Source: Desulfocapsa sp. (GTDB lineage: Bacteria; Desulfobacterota; Desulfobulbia; Desulfobulbales; Desulfocapsaceae). Taken from it: a stretch of 64,000 nucleotides of DNA. Positions 18,313 through 27,614 of this stretch are shown here, piece after piece (position 1 is the stretch's first letter; the number at the start of each line of letters is the position of its first letter). Position numbers and translations under genes: made by a program. Under the pieces are notes generated by a model that worked only from the letters and a program-made list of their open reading frames with translations, was not told the DNA's origin and ran no database searches. The stretch spans positions 22,169 through 86,168 of the forward strand of contig JAESPV010000001.1 of the NCBI GenBank assembly GCA_016765495.1, written 5' to 3'.

Positions 18313-19120
18313 GTTGATAACAGGAAACTACCAGCCACCTACAGAGACTCCGGCATCTGCAAAACATCCGAACCGCAACAAACGTATTGTACAATTTATC
18401 CTGTTTGGCATGGTCATTGATCTGCTGCTTATCTTGGCTGAATTAGCCGCCGGGGTATCCCCTCTGGAAAATATAACTCGGCATCCCTGGCTTTATGGCT
18501 ATATCTTTCTGATCACAGTGGGAGCATTTGCATTCTTTGGGGCAATGGTCGGTTCCAAAGAGGATCAACTGGAAAAGCTTGCCCTGCGTGACCCTCTCAC
18601 CGGTCTCTTTAATTCCCGTTATCTGTGGGCCCGTATGGGGGAGCAGTGGGCCACCGGGAAGCGGGAAAAGATAGACAGCTCACTGATCCTCTTTGACCTG
18701 GATTTTTTCAAACGGGTGAATGACAGGTATGGACATCCTGTGGGTGACGAACTGCTCAAGCATATTGGAAAGATTCTGCAGCATGCTGCCCGAAGAAGTG
18801 ATGTGGTGTCCCGGATAGGTGGAGAGGAGTTTGTCTTTTTTCTGCCAAACACTTCTGCGACTGCGGCTGCAGCCATTGCAGAGCGTATTCGTGATACGAT
18901 CTGCAGGACACCGCTTATTACAGACAAAAAGCACCGAATCAGTATTACAATTTCAGCAGGTGTTGCCAGCACAAACGACTATGCCAGCACCACTCCCAGG
19001 ACGCTTTACGCGGAGGCTGACAAGGCACTCTACCTTGCTAAAAAACATGGAAGAAATCGGGTAATTACCAGCAAGCCTCCTGAGAAGGACGTTCATGGAA
19101 ACATAGAGACAAGAGCGTAG
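18293..19120 (+). CDS. membrane diguanylate cyclase (GGEEF)
   Basis: The 275-residue protein has two N-terminal transmembrane helices (about 33-53, 68-90) and a GGDEF domain (about 100-262). The active-site loop is GGEEF. The inhibitory I-site RxxD is intact five residues upstream (RRSD-VVSRI-GGEEF), so it should make c-di-GMP and be product-inhibited. DPLTGLFNSRYL and FDLDFFKRVND are typical. The start is GTG at 18293, inside the kinase gene, with AGAGG upstream. Tight overlap suggests channel, kinase and cyclase are made together. Confidence 0.9.
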   Translation: MITYITELITGNYQPPTETPASAKHPNRNKRIVQFILFGMVIDLLLILAELAAGVSPLENITRHPWLYGYIFLITVGAFAFFGAMVGSKEDQLEKLALRDPLTGLFNSRYLWARMGEQWATGKREKIDSSLILFDLDFFKRVNDRYGHPVGDELLKHIGKILQHAARRSDVVSRIGGEEFVFFLPNTSATAAAAIAERIRDTICRTPLITDKKHRISITISAGVASTNDYASTTPRTLYAEADKALYLAKKHGRNRVITSKPPEKDVHGNIETRA

Positions 19121-19160
19121 GTAAACCACAATCGTTATTAATAACCTCACAGGAGAAAAT

Positions 19161-19706
19161 ATGGAACAGTACTGCAAATCAGCCACAATCCCTTTCACAG
19201 GGACAATACTCTTTCTATTCTTCATGTTCTCGAGTTTCCAGGCCCTTGCCTCAGATAATGACACCATCCGCCAGCGTATTCTGGATCAGGTGACAGAACA
19301 GGCAACTCTTGGCTCAAGTAGGGTTACAATTTATGTTGAGGATGGATTTGTTCTACTCACCGGTAGCGTTCATCGTTACCTGCACAAAATGACTATTGAG
19401 AAAATTGCCTGGAAGACAACGGGTGTCACTGAGGTGGAAAATGAAATTTGGGTTAAAGCTCTGTTCCCCCTTAGCGACACGCTCATCAAGAAAAAAGTAC
19501 GCATGATCCTGATGGATTGTGAGTGCTTTCACGGTGGGAATCATCTTGTACAGGTGGCCGCAGGAGCTGTTTCGGTGACTGGGGTCTTTTTCCACCCCCG
19601 TGATGTGCAGCTTCTCAAACGGAAAATTGCGGAAATTGAGGGGGTTGTTGCCATAAAAATTCGTGCCACAGCCCTCCTCGCAAAAGAGACGGTATCATCT
19701 GAATAA
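19161..19706 (+). CDS. periplasmic double BON-domain protein
   Basis: The 181-residue protein has a signal peptide (cleavage near ALA-S, residue 31) and two BON domains. The first (about 36-105) contains VTIYVEDGFVLLTGSVHRYLHK and VTEVENEI in separate strands. The second (about 110-170) contains GAVSVTGVFFHPRDVQLLKRKI. BON domains bind phospholipid and occur in OsmY-like stress proteins of the periplasm. AGGAG precedes the ATG, 40 bp after the cyclase gene. Confidence 0.85.
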   Translation: MEQYCKSATIPFTGTILFLFFMFSSFQALASDNDTIRQRILDQVTEQATLGSSRVTIYVEDGFVLLTGSVHRYLHKMTIEKIAWKTTGVTEVENEIWVKALFPLSDTLIKKKVRMILMDCECFHGGNHLVQVAAGAVSVTGVFFHPRDVQLLKRKIAEIEGVVAIKIRATALLAKETVSSE

Positions 19707-19927
19707 CCGTTATGATGAAAGGCAATTCGGCACTCGCTTCTTTGCTTGCACCCAAGATCCGTTCAAAAAAAAGTTCGTCGTTTCAGGAAAACAATATGTT
19801 GCAGATTCCAACAATTTTGGGATGACAAAACCGCCACCAAAGCAGTTGGCGATTTCATGAAAACTGATTAGGATATGTCTATGCAAATAGTCCCCGACAG
19901 GTCTAAAATTTTCAGAGGTAAATAAAC
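19707..19927. other. gap before the XpaC-TelA genes
   Basis: No gene or strong structure was recognised in these 221 bp. An open frame runs through part of it without a plausible start. Confidence 0.5.
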
Positions 19928-20017
19928 ATGCCAAAAGTGTTACGTAAATTGATCGGATTGACTCTGCTGTTTGCCACCATTGGTGTGGCAGCCTGGCAGG
20001 CTCTATTTGCGCTCTGA
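19928..20017 (+). CDS. 29-residue single-helix membrane peptide
   Basis: The sequence starts MPKVLRKLIGL and continues as one hydrophobic helix to WQALFAL, with three basic residues at the N-terminus, as in inside-positive single-span micropeptides. GAGG lies nine bases before the ATG, and the stop is only two bases before the xpaC-like start. Spacing and composition support a real gene, but no homologue is known to me. Confidence 0.55.
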   Translation: MPKVLRKLIGLTLLFATIGVAAWQALFAL

Positions 20018-20019
20018 TC

Positions 20020-20994
20020 ATGGGAAAGCCAACCCAGCCCGACTGGCCACAGGTGCTCAAGTCACTGTTAAGCGAAGGGACGGAACTTGCTGCCCGCTGG
20101 CTGCCAAAAGGTGCAATAAAAATTGAGCAACAGATTCGACTAAGAGCAGAAGAACTTCAAGAGCTTCAACAGCGCAGAAAAAAGGCAGCGGCTCTCAGAC
20201 CGCGTAAATCCCGTCTGCTCTGGCTGCTGCCCCTGCCCTTAATACCTGCAACAGCCATTGCCCTTGCCGTCGGGAATTTTGCAGCCTTTGCCGCTAATGC
20301 CAGTGCTTATGGATTATTCCTCGCAGGTGCCATGCTGACCCGCAGAGGTTTCAAACAGGAAGTAAGCCATGGACAACAGAAATTCCTGACCACCGGCCGC
20401 AGGCCATACAAGACCATGGGCGGTCTGGCTGTTGCGCTGGCTACAGCCCTGACGGCCGGGACAGGTGCCGGACACTCAATACCCATAGCACTTGCTTTTG
20501 GAGGAGGAGCATTTGGCGCCTTTGTCCTGCTCTATGGTCTTGATCCGCGCCTGCAACAGGTGGTAGCGGAGAAAGGTAACACCAATATCCAGCGTGTCAC
20601 CTTAGCATTACAGGAAGCAGAACAGAAGATCCTCACCATCGAAGAGGCTGCGTCCCGTATCAACCAACCTGAATTGAACAGACGCCTTATCCGCATCATT
20701 GCATTGGCACGGGGAATTCTTACTGAGATCGCCCGTGACCCTGATGATATGCGTCGCGCACGAAAATTTCTCACCACCTATCTTGATGGTACCCAAAGGG
20801 TGGTCATCGGGTATGCAGACACACCTGCCAGCAACCGGGTACAAACGCTTGAGGAAAATTTTAGCCGCGTGCTGGTGACCATTGAAGAGGTGTTCGGACA
20901 GCAGCACCAGAGACTGCTTGAGAACGACCTTCGTGATCTTGACGTGAATATGGAAGTACTTGAAAACCAGCTGAAACGTGAAGGTCTTAATTGA
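20020..20994 (+). CDS. XpaC-like 5-bromo-4-chloroindolyl phosphate hydrolysis family protein
   Basis: The 324-residue protein starts with a basic helix and has two pairs of hydrophobic segments (about 66-112 and 130-175). A long helical, charged C-terminal region (about 180-324) follows, with the LTIEEAASRINQPELNRRLIRI pattern in separate helices. This matches the XpaC family, which commonly sits beside TelA, as it does here. The name comes from a Bacillus screen and does not establish phosphatase activity. The pair is thought to act in envelope or toxic-anion and peptide resistance. Confidence 0.75.
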   Translation: MGKPTQPDWPQVLKSLLSEGTELAARWLPKGAIKIEQQIRLRAEELQELQQRRKKAAALRPRKSRLLWLLPLPLIPATAIALAVGNFAAFAANASAYGLFLAGAMLTRRGFKQEVSHGQQKFLTTGRRPYKTMGGLAVALATALTAGTGAGHSIPIALAFGGGAFGAFVLLYGLDPRLQQVVAEKGNTNIQRVTLALQEAEQKILTIEEAASRINQPELNRRLIRIIALARGILTEIARDPDDMRRARKFLTTYLDGTQRVVIGYADTPASNRVQTLEENFSRVLVTIEEVFGQQHQRLLENDLRDLDVNMEVLENQLKREGLN

Positions 20995-21021
20995 GGCGCA
21001 CCTGTCAAAGGAAGATAAACC

Positions 21022-22146
21022 ATGATTGATGATACAGAAATTAAAACCATTGAAGCCGACATACTGCAGGGCAAATCCCTGATGCGTTATCAACAGGCCG
21101 CACCGCCGGAACGTAACGCGATAGATGCACTGATTCAGGAAATTGACCTGACTGACAGCCATTCTCTGCTCTATTTTGGCGCACCCGCACAGCAGCAGCT
21201 GGCATCCATTTCCGACGACATGCTGGATGGCGTACGTAATAAAGATACAGGGCCTGCAGGCGAAGCACTGAACCGTATGATGAGTACGGTGCGGAATTTC
21301 GACCTTGGAAGCATGGATCCCGCCAGTAAGCCCGGTTTTTTTGCCCGTCTTCTCGGAAAAACCAGATCAGTAACCAACTTTCTCCAACGGTATGAGGAGG
21401 TACGGGACCAGATAGATTCCATTGGTGATGATCTTGAGCGTCATAAGACGCAACTGCTCACAGACATTGCCTCACTCGACCGTCTCTACACGGCTAATCT
21501 TGAGTATTTTCACCTCCTGGAACGCTATATCATAGCGGGTGAGGAAAAATTACGGCAGCTTGATACGGAGACTATCCCTGCCATGGAGCTTGAGGCCGGA
21601 AAGAACGAAGCATTGCTGCCAGCTCAGCAGTTGCGTGACCTTCGCTCCAATCGGGATGCTCTTGACCGACGGATTCATGATCTTAAACTGACTCGTCAAG
21701 TGGCCATGCAGAGTCTACCGAGTATCCGTCTGGTTCAGGAAAACGATAAAGGACTGGTGAACAAGATTATCTCCACCACGGCAAATACCCTGCCCCTGTG
21801 GCGACAGCAACTGGCTCAGGCGGTGACCATCCACCGCTCCCGCGAGGCGGCATCCACAATCCGCGCAGCCAGTGATCTCACCAACGAATTGTTAAAAGCC
21901 AATGCCGAAAACCTGAAACAGGGTAATGCCGAAGCACGCAGGGAAATCGAACGTAGCGTATTTGATATCGATGCAGTGAAGCAGGCCAATGCCTCACTGA
22001 TTGAGACGATTGAAGAGAGCCTAAGCATCGCAGATGAAGGTCGTAAAAAGCGTAGCGAAGCAGCTCTTCAGCTTGAATCCCTTGAATCTGAACTGCGCAG
22101 AAGTCTGGTCAGCGCAAGCGCTCAGGTAACTGCCGGATCCAGTTAA
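21022..22146 (+). CDS. telA: TelA-like toxic anion resistance protein
   Basis: The 374-residue protein is almost entirely alpha-helical and lacks membrane segments. It contains GFFARLLGKTRSVTNFLQRY (about 105-125) and QHLRDLRSNR/LPSIRLVQ-like segments typical of the TelA family (tellurite and cell-wall agent resistance). It begins 27 bp after the xpaC-like gene with AAGGAAG upstream. TelA and XpaC pairs are common and may work as one unit at the membrane. Substrate and mechanism are unknown. Confidence 0.85.
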   Translation: MIDDTEIKTIEADILQGKSLMRYQQAAPPERNAIDALIQEIDLTDSHSLLYFGAPAQQQLASISDDMLDGVRNKDTGPAGEALNRMMSTVRNFDLGSMDPASKPGFFARLLGKTRSVTNFLQRYEEVRDQIDSIGDDLERHKTQLLTDIASLDRLYTANLEYFHLLERYIIAGEEKLRQLDTETIPAMELEAGKNEALLPAQQLRDLRSNRDALDRRIHDLKLTRQVAMQSLPSIRLVQENDKGLVNKIISTTANTLPLWRQQLAQAVTIHRSREAASTIRAASDLTNELLKANAENLKQGNAEARREIERSVFDIDAVKQANASLIETIEESLSIADEGRKKRSEAALQLESLESELRRSLVSASAQVTAGSS

Positions 22147-22183
22147 AAACTGGCAAGTAAATCAGTTGAGCATAACACTCTTT

Positions 22184-23842
22184 TCACTCCCCAAGTTTAC
22201 GAATTGGCAGGGTCAAGGTAAAAACAGCTCCTTTTTTCGCCCCGTTCCTAACATCAATAGTTCCTCCCAGTTTTCTCATAATGTCATAGCAGATTGACAT
22301 TCCCAAGCCTGTTCCTTTTCCAGGATCTTTGGTTGTAAAAAAAGGATCAAAAATTTTGTCAAGTATCGCCGGATTTATTCCTGTTCCACTGTCTGCAAAT
22401 TCCATATAGATGGTATCTGCATCCGCTCTGGTGCGTATTTCTATCTTCCCATCCGTTCCGATTGCATCAAGGCTGTTGTTCAATAAATTCAGGAATACCT
22501 GCTGCAATTGCGGTGCATCAGACATGGTGGGTGGCAGATTTTCAATAAATAGTTTCTCAATCTGTATGTTATTATTCTTCGCATCATTTTCGACAAACGA
22601 AAGTGTTTCTTCGATAATGTCATTCACGTTAACACATTCCTTCTCCGCCTTCATCTTGCGAGAAAACCCAAGTAAACGGTGGGTTATCGTTCCCGCACGC
22701 TTAACGTGATATCGTATCTTGTCGATTGAATCTTTATACTCTTCCAGATTTTTCACCTGGCCTGGATTTTCCTCGACCAGCAACTCATCAATCCAGCCAG
22801 CCTGGTTAGTAATCATCTGCAATGGATTGTTAATCTCATGGGCAATACCCGCAGCAAGCCTGCCCACTGTTGCCATTTTTTCCACCTGAACCATCTGTTG
22901 ATTGACCTCTTGTCTTTTATAAGCCATCTTTTCAAGCAGACGCACCATGTAATAGCCGATATACGCTGCAAGAAGCAACACTACGACGGATGTTATTATA
23001 AGAATGGCAATGTTGAAATCTCTATTTTTATAATAGAGACCAAGGGAATCTCTTACCCTGGACTTGATAACCAGAAGCCATTGATCGTCCTTTAGCCAAC
23101 TGGTAGCGTAGAGGTAAGGGCCTATTTGGGTAAGCGTAGTTGCTTCGGGAGATTTAAGAAAATCTCTTTCCTCTGGAGTAAGAGTCTTTACCCCCTGGAG
23201 ACTCGGTGTCTGAAATTCCCCCTGGCGATTGACAATAAAGGCATCTCCGTCCGGCCCTATCTTGGCACTAAACAAGAGCGCATTGAAGATTTCTGAATTC
23301 ACCGTGGCTCGCAGTACATAGGTTTTAAGGGGGTCGGTTACTGCAACTACAAAGTGAGGTACCCCCCGATAGCCTGTAAAAACATTACTGACATGTTTAC
23401 CGTTAATTAAAACGTCCTCAAACCATGACTGTCCATGATAATTTTTATTTTCGATGCGACTTCTGTAAGGTCCGACATAGGCCACCTGTTTTCCGGCTGA
23501 ATCAATAACATGCAGATCAACGATTTCATGTGTCTTGTTCACCACCGTAAAAAGTTTATCTAACAGTTCCTGCTTGCCAAGATAATCAAGAGAATACATG
23601 CCGGTCAGGGTGGTGAGAAGGTTTTCCTGTTTTTGGAGAAAAAGAGAAATGACATCCATTCTATGAGTTGCAATACCGGTCTCGATTATTTCAATTTTAC
23701 GAAGTGCACATTTTTTAAAATTGTAAGACGTGACCAGGAAAACAATCGATACCGGAATAAGGATGAGAATGGAGACAGTAGTTTGCAGACGTCTTCTTAT
23801 AACTGAATAAGGTGTTTCTTCTTCCAGCATTTTGAAATCCAT
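22184..23842 (-). CDS. Cache-domain sensor histidine kinase
   Basis: The 552-residue kinase has a helix near 20-42, a periplasmic double-Cache-like sensor (about 45-280, with [20 protein letters not shown] and FVVAVTDPL strands), a second helix (about 285-305) and a coiled linker. The HisKA domain has H-box [15 protein letters not shown], and the HATPase domain has NSLDAIG, DSGTGI and [10 protein letters not shown]. It is the last gene of a minus-strand run that begins at 30078, 26 bp after the HTH/pseudo-receiver gene. The two single-domain response regulators in the run are possible partners. The ligand class is unknown. Confidence 0.88.
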   Translation of the reverse strand: MDFKMLEEETPYSVIRRRLQTTVSILILIPVSIVFLVTSYNFKKCALRKIEIIETGIATHRMDVISLFLQKQENLLTTLTGMYSLDYLGKQELLDKLFTVVNKTHEIVDLHVIDSAGKQVAYVGPYRSRIENKNYHGQSWFEDVLINGKHVSNVFTGYRGVPHFVVAVTDPLKTYVLRATVNSEIFNALLFSAKIGPDGDAFIVNRQGEFQTPSLQGVKTLTPEERDFLKSPEATTLTQIGPYLYATSWLKDDQWLLVIKSRVRDSLGLYYKNRDFNIAILIITSVVVLLLAAYIGYYMVRLLEKMAYKRQEVNQQMVQVEKMATVGRLAAGIAHEINNPLQMITNQAGWIDELLVEENPGQVKNLEEYKDSIDKIRYHVKRAGTITHRLLGFSRKMKAEKECVNVNDIIEETLSFVENDAKNNNIQIEKLFIENLPPTMSDAPQLQQVFLNLLNNSLDAIGTDGKIEIRTRADADTIYMEFADSGTGINPAILDKIFDPFFTTKDPGKGTGLGMSICYDIMRKLGGTIDVRNGAKKGAVFTLTLPIRKLGE

Positions 23843-23868
23843 CCAGTCACCTGTTCAAAAAAGGTTTA

Positions 23869-24522
23869 TTATTTAAAAAGAGAATGAATCTTTTTAACCA
23901 GTTCGTTTATATTGATACATCGCCCCACAACCGCATCAGCTCCTGCAGCTTTGATCTGCGCTATGTTTTCCCCGGATATATTATTTTCTACTATTGACAG
24001 AACACGGCATCCACCTGTTTTTTTCGCAAAACGAATAAGTTGCAGAGCATTGTCATGGGCACTACTGGTGTATGTGACAATCAAATCCGGGGCAAAGGTC
24101 AGTATTTTGTATTTGGCTTTGCGTTCGTAGCAAACGGTGTCAGAAATGAAATTATCCTCAGTCCTGAGTTTTTGAAATAAATTAACCAGAAATGTAACAT
24201 AAATATATTTCAATATTCGTCTGGAAAAAATAAAGAGTATTTTTTTGGCCTCGGCAGGGAGTATTGAGGCGGGTATGGGCATATTGTGTCGCACCAGAAA
24301 GTCTATCAGATCCTGGCAGTAAACTTGCTCGGATTCTTTTGCGAGTGGTTTCAAACCCCTTTTGCTGATCCACTTTTTAACCCTGTCTTCAGAAACACAG
24401 CACAACGAAGCGACTTGTGTAAAAGTGACTATTTCAAGTTTACTGTTTTTAATATTTTCTGCTACCATGCGTGTTTGCTCAAAGCTGAAGGAACTAGTCG
24501 CAACTGATGCGTACCTTTTCAC
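23869..24522 (-). CDS. HTH plus pseudo-receiver protein
   Basis: The 217-residue protein has an excisionase/MerR-like helix-turn-helix (about 32-75, FTQVASLCCVSEDRVKKWIS) and a C-terminal domain (about 130-217) that looks like a receiver. It ends with AAGADAVVGRCININELVKKI, like the last strand and helix of receivers. The phospho-acceptor position after PDLIV reads TYTSS instead of D, and the N-terminal acidic pair is absent, so phosphorylation is unlikely. The GTG at 24522 overlaps the upstream response regulator by 29 bases. An in-frame ATG at 24468 is a fallback start. It may be a constitutive or interaction-controlled regulator. Confidence 0.65.
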   Translation of the reverse strand: MKRYASVATSSFSFEQTRMVAENIKNSKLEIVTFTQVASLCCVSEDRVKKWISKRGLKPLAKESEQVYCQDLIDFLVRHNMPIPASILPAEAKKILFIFSRRILKYIYVTFLVNLFQKLRTEDNFISDTVCYERKAKYKILTFAPDLIVTYTSSAHDNALQLIRFAKKTGGCRVLSIVENNISGENIAQIKAAGADAVVGRCININELVKKIHSLFK

Positions 24523-24880
24523 AGGCCAATTCTATTTTTTCAAGGAGCTCATTGCTGTCGATCGGCTTGAGGCAATAATCAAAGGCCCCCCCTTTCATTC
24601 CCTCTATTCCTGAATTAACACAGGCATGGCCGGTGAGTATAATAACCTCGGACAGGGGCCATTGCTGTTTGATTTTCTTAAGACACTGGATGCCATCTAC
24701 TCCAGGCATGCTCACATCCATAATGATTACAGCAAAAGGATCTGCTTCCATTTTGGCTAGTGCTTCCAGACAACTGTTCGCTGTATCTACAGCTATCCCA
24801 CGCCTGGAAAATATTTTAGCCATGGTTTCGGTGAAATCAGTTTCGTCGTCAACAATTAAAATCTTCTGGTCTATATTCAT
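24494..24880 (-). CDS. single-domain response regulator (CheY-like)
   Basis: The 128-residue protein is one receiver domain with all key residues: the acidic pair in IVDDETDF, phospho-acceptor Asp in VIIMDVSMPGVDG, Thr in ILTGHA and Lys in CLKPID. No output domain is present, so it may act in a phosphorelay or by protein binding. It lies 12 bp after the PEP-synthase-like gene and overlaps the HTH gene. It resembles the regulator at 29650-30078, which heads the same run. Confidence 0.9.
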   Translation of the reverse strand: MNIDQKILIVDDETDFTETMAKIFSRRGIAVDTANSCLEALAKMEADPFAVIIMDVSMPGVDGIQCLKKIKQQWPLSEVIILTGHACVNSGIEGMKGGAFDYCLKPIDSNELLEKIELACEKVRISCD

Positions 24881-24892
24881 ATGAATGATTCC

Positions 24893-27469
24893 TTAAGTGG
24901 TCATTTTTTCTTGTGACAGCATGGTGGTAAGCTCTGTCATGAATTTTTTTCTGTACTGGTTCACTGATGCCTGGTTATTCATGACCATATCTATCTGTCT
25001 GGTGTGCTGAACCAGATAGCCGAGAACCTTCAACCGTTGCTCAAGAAATTCAATAGGTCGTTTTTCAACCCTTGCCATCAAGGTATCCCCCTTCTTTTCA
25101 ATACGAAAATCAAACTGTTGAAGGATTTCAGAAAGCAGTTCGATTCGGCCAATTCTGCGTTTGGTATCAGCTGCCCCTCCTTTAAACGTAAAAGAGACAT
25201 AACTTTCGGTGAGTAAATCACTCAGGAACGCCTCGATCATGGCAAAATGGTATCCCAGTCGAACCGACAAGTTACAGTAATTACTTGAGATAAGAAAGTA
25301 ATTTTTGACGGTCAGAGGCGTGCCCACGGCAGGATCAAGGCCGGGCTGCATTGTGGATCTGAAAAGAATGGAGCCAAGACCCTTTACGCACACCGCAGGG
25401 GGACCGGCCCAGGGAAAAGTGTAAATCCCTGTCAATATTGCATTCATAGGAGCAGAAACGATATTATCTATATGTATTGTCTTATCCTTGACATTTACTC
25501 CTTCCCGAAAACCATCGGACAAGTCGACAACCCACCAGTCCAAGGGCACATCGCTAATCAGTCTTTTGGCAGCATGTTTGTCAAAATGCTTATCTTTACC
25601 AAAGCTGAACATCTCAATCACTGCTTTTTCGTGGCAGAATCGTGTGATATCATGAAGTGTTTCGCAATAAGCTGACTTAAAAAAGGGTGAATTCGGATCG
25701 GTCAAATTGAGCGGGGTAATATGTTGCAGCAAGTCCCGAAGAAGTGACTGAACAGGACTGTTTGCCATGAGATCCGGTTTCTGTGAGGCTCGCACCAGGA
25801 GATTTTCGAGTTTACCGGAATGGATCAGCCGATTATCACCATCCACGGTTATAATCTGATTATTTCCGAGTTTTTTTAATGCATTATCAACCCCAAAGAT
25901 CGCGGGGATACCAAATTCCCTGGACACCGTGGCCAGATGGCCGGCGATGCTTCCGGTCTCACCGATCAAAGCTGTTGCCCGGGTTAATAGTGGAGCCCAT
26001 TCAGGCAGAGGATGTTCCACCACCAATATGGCTCCCTTGGGAAACTGAAGCATGTCCTCCGAAGAACGAACCATAAAAACCGGCCCCCAGGCAACACCGG
26101 GACTGGCAGTTACTGAACCACGAAGCAGGACGGAACCTTCGGATTCCGGTTTAACACTCGATGCGTCAAGGTCTCGTGCTGCAACGGCTGCGACCATGGG
26201 CCTGCTCTGTAAAATGATTGTCCTGTCCTGTTTATCGATTGACCATTCAATATCCTGGGGATTTCCAAAATGGTTTTCAAGGATAAGAGCAATTCTGGTG
26301 ATTTCTTTTGCCTGTTCTTTTGTCAGGATATCGGGCTGTTCAATTCCCTCTATCGAACCACTCTTTTTGTTGGCTATGTCATGCTGGAGAACCCGATGGG
26401 GAATCTGTCTGGAGACATGAAACAGGTCGGTTTTCCCCGTTCCCTCAACAACTTTGAGGGCTGTTCCCCGTACCACACTGAGAGTAACATAGCAACTTGC
26501 CGAGTCTGCCGGATCCCTGGTATAGATTACGCCGCTTACAGCGGCATCTACCATGGGCAGACAACCAACGCACATATCAATATCTCTGTTACGGTAGCCT
26601 CTTTGCAGACGATAGAGAAGAGCCCGACTGGTATATTTGCTGGCTACGATTTCTTTATAGATTCGGCCAAGGGATTCCTTGTCCACATTCAATTCGGTAT
26701 GATACTGGCCGGCAAATGAAGCCCCTGCGAGATCTTCGCCTGTGGCACTGGAACGTAAGGCAACAGTAATACCGGGATGTGTCTTTTTTTCAAGTTCAGC
26801 GTAGGCGGCGTGAATTTTCTCTTCCAGGTCAGCAGGCAGGGTGCTGTCAGTTATCAAGTTCCGGATGGTGGCACTGGCCTCATTAACTTCTGCCAGGTTG
26901 TCACGATCAAGCATTTGCATAATCCTGCGAATCTCAGGTTGCAGTTTATTTGCTGTGAGGAAATGACTGGACGCAGAAACAGTTATAACGAAACCAGGGG
27001 GAGTTTCAACACCGGCAAGGCCGGCTACTTCACCCAGGTTAGCCATCTTTTCACCTACCTGACCGGCCATGGTTCGATTAATTTCGGCCAAAGGAACAAT
27101 CCACTTGCCGCTATGAAGCCGTGGCATTTTATTAATAACACCGTCGACCTGAGAACTGATTTTTTCGTACAGCGGTTTCAGCTGGTGGTGCCGTCCGTCT
27201 GACATCGCAATCATGTGCTGGATCATTTTATACACATTGACCAGAACCTGGGTGCTGCGTGAACGCACAAATGCCATGCTGAAGGTTTGACCGGACTGCA
27301 GGGCCTGTTCCATCTCGGCCATTGCCTCAAGAGCGTTGTTGTTGGCCGTAAGTAACGCTCTGAAATGAACGTATCTGGTTTTGAAGGAAGCCTGCAACTC
27401 TTCAGGCGACAGCCTGGTATCTGTTCCCGCAAACAGGGTTCTCTTTATCCAGTCAATTATATCAGCCAT
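24893..27469 (-). CDS. PEP-synthase-like protein with an atypical C-terminal domain
   Basis: The 858-residue protein has a helical N-terminus (1-120), then a PPDK/PEP-synthase ATP-grasp domain (about 130-430) with VALRSSATGEDLAG, GVIYTRDPAD and DIEWSIDKQDRTIILQSRP. A phosphohistidine swivelling domain follows (about 470-560) with GSIAGHLATVSREFGIPAI, where the His is the expected acceptor. The last 300 residues do not show the PEP/pyruvate TIM barrel of true PEP synthases and are unrecognised. Another acceptor is therefore likely. An upstream TTG is possible, but the ATG at 27469 is preferred although its ribosome-binding site is weak. It lies between the TauE genes and the response regulator. 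Confidence 0.75.
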   Translation of the reverse strand: MADIIDWIKRTLFAGTDTRLSPEELQASFKTRYVHFRALLTANNNALEAMAEMEQALQSGQTFSMAFVRSRSTQVLVNVYKMIQHMIAMSDGRHHQLKPLYEKISSQVDGVINKMPRLHSGKWIVPLAEINRTMAGQVGEKMANLGEVAGLAGVETPPGFVITVSASSHFLTANKLQPEIRRIMQMLDRDNLAEVNEASATIRNLITDSTLPADLEEKIHAAYAELEKKTHPGITVALRSSATGEDLAGASFAGQYHTELNVDKESLGRIYKEIVASKYTSRALLYRLQRGYRNRDIDMCVGCLPMVDAAVSGVIYTRDPADSASCYVTLSVVRGTALKVVEGTGKTDLFHVSRQIPHRVLQHDIANKKSGSIEGIEQPDILTKEQAKEITRIALILENHFGNPQDIEWSIDKQDRTIILQSRPMVAAVAARDLDASSVKPESEGSVLLRGSVTASPGVAWGPVFMVRSSEDMLQFPKGAILVVEHPLPEWAPLLTRATALIGETGSIAGHLATVSREFGIPAIFGVDNALKKLGNNQIITVDGDNRLIHSGKLENLLVRASQKPDLMANSPVQSLLRDLLQHITPLNLTDPNSPFFKSAYCETLHDITRFCHEKAVIEMFSFGKDKHFDKHAAKRLISDVPLDWWVVDLSDGFREGVNVKDKTIHIDNIVSAPMNAILTGIYTFPWAGPPAVCVKGLGSILFRSTMQPGLDPAVGTPLTVKNYFLISSNYCNLSVRLGYHFAMIEAFLSDLLTESYVSFTFKGGAADTKRRIGRIELLSEILQQFDFRIEKKGDTLMARVEKRPIEFLEQRLKVLGYLVQHTRQIDMVMNNQASVNQYRKKFMTELTTMLSQEKMTT

Positions 27470-27510
27470 AGAAGACAACAACAATATGAGGGGTGGGGGA
27501 GAGGGGGAAA

Positions 27511-27542
27511 GTCAACAAGGGCAGTTCCCCACCCTTGTTGAC
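27511..27542 (-). terminator. hairpin in the minus-strand gene run
   Basis: GTCAACAAGGG (27511-27521) pairs perfectly with CCCTTGTTGAC (27532-27542). It sits in the 145-bp gap between the two-helix membrane protein gene and the PEP-synthase-like gene. No T-run follows on the minus strand, so it may be a partial terminator or a processing site that lowers expression of the second half of the run. Confidence 0.4.
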
Positions 27543-27614
27543 GGTCAAAAAAATAACGCTTGTACGGAATATCCTGTAACAGGATGAACTATTGTACAGT
27601 TTCTGAAAACCGGA

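Noticed and set aside
27511..27542. End of the minus-strand operon at the hairpin
   Set aside because: There is no T-run and no clear promoter after it, so a break in the gene run is possible but not claimed.
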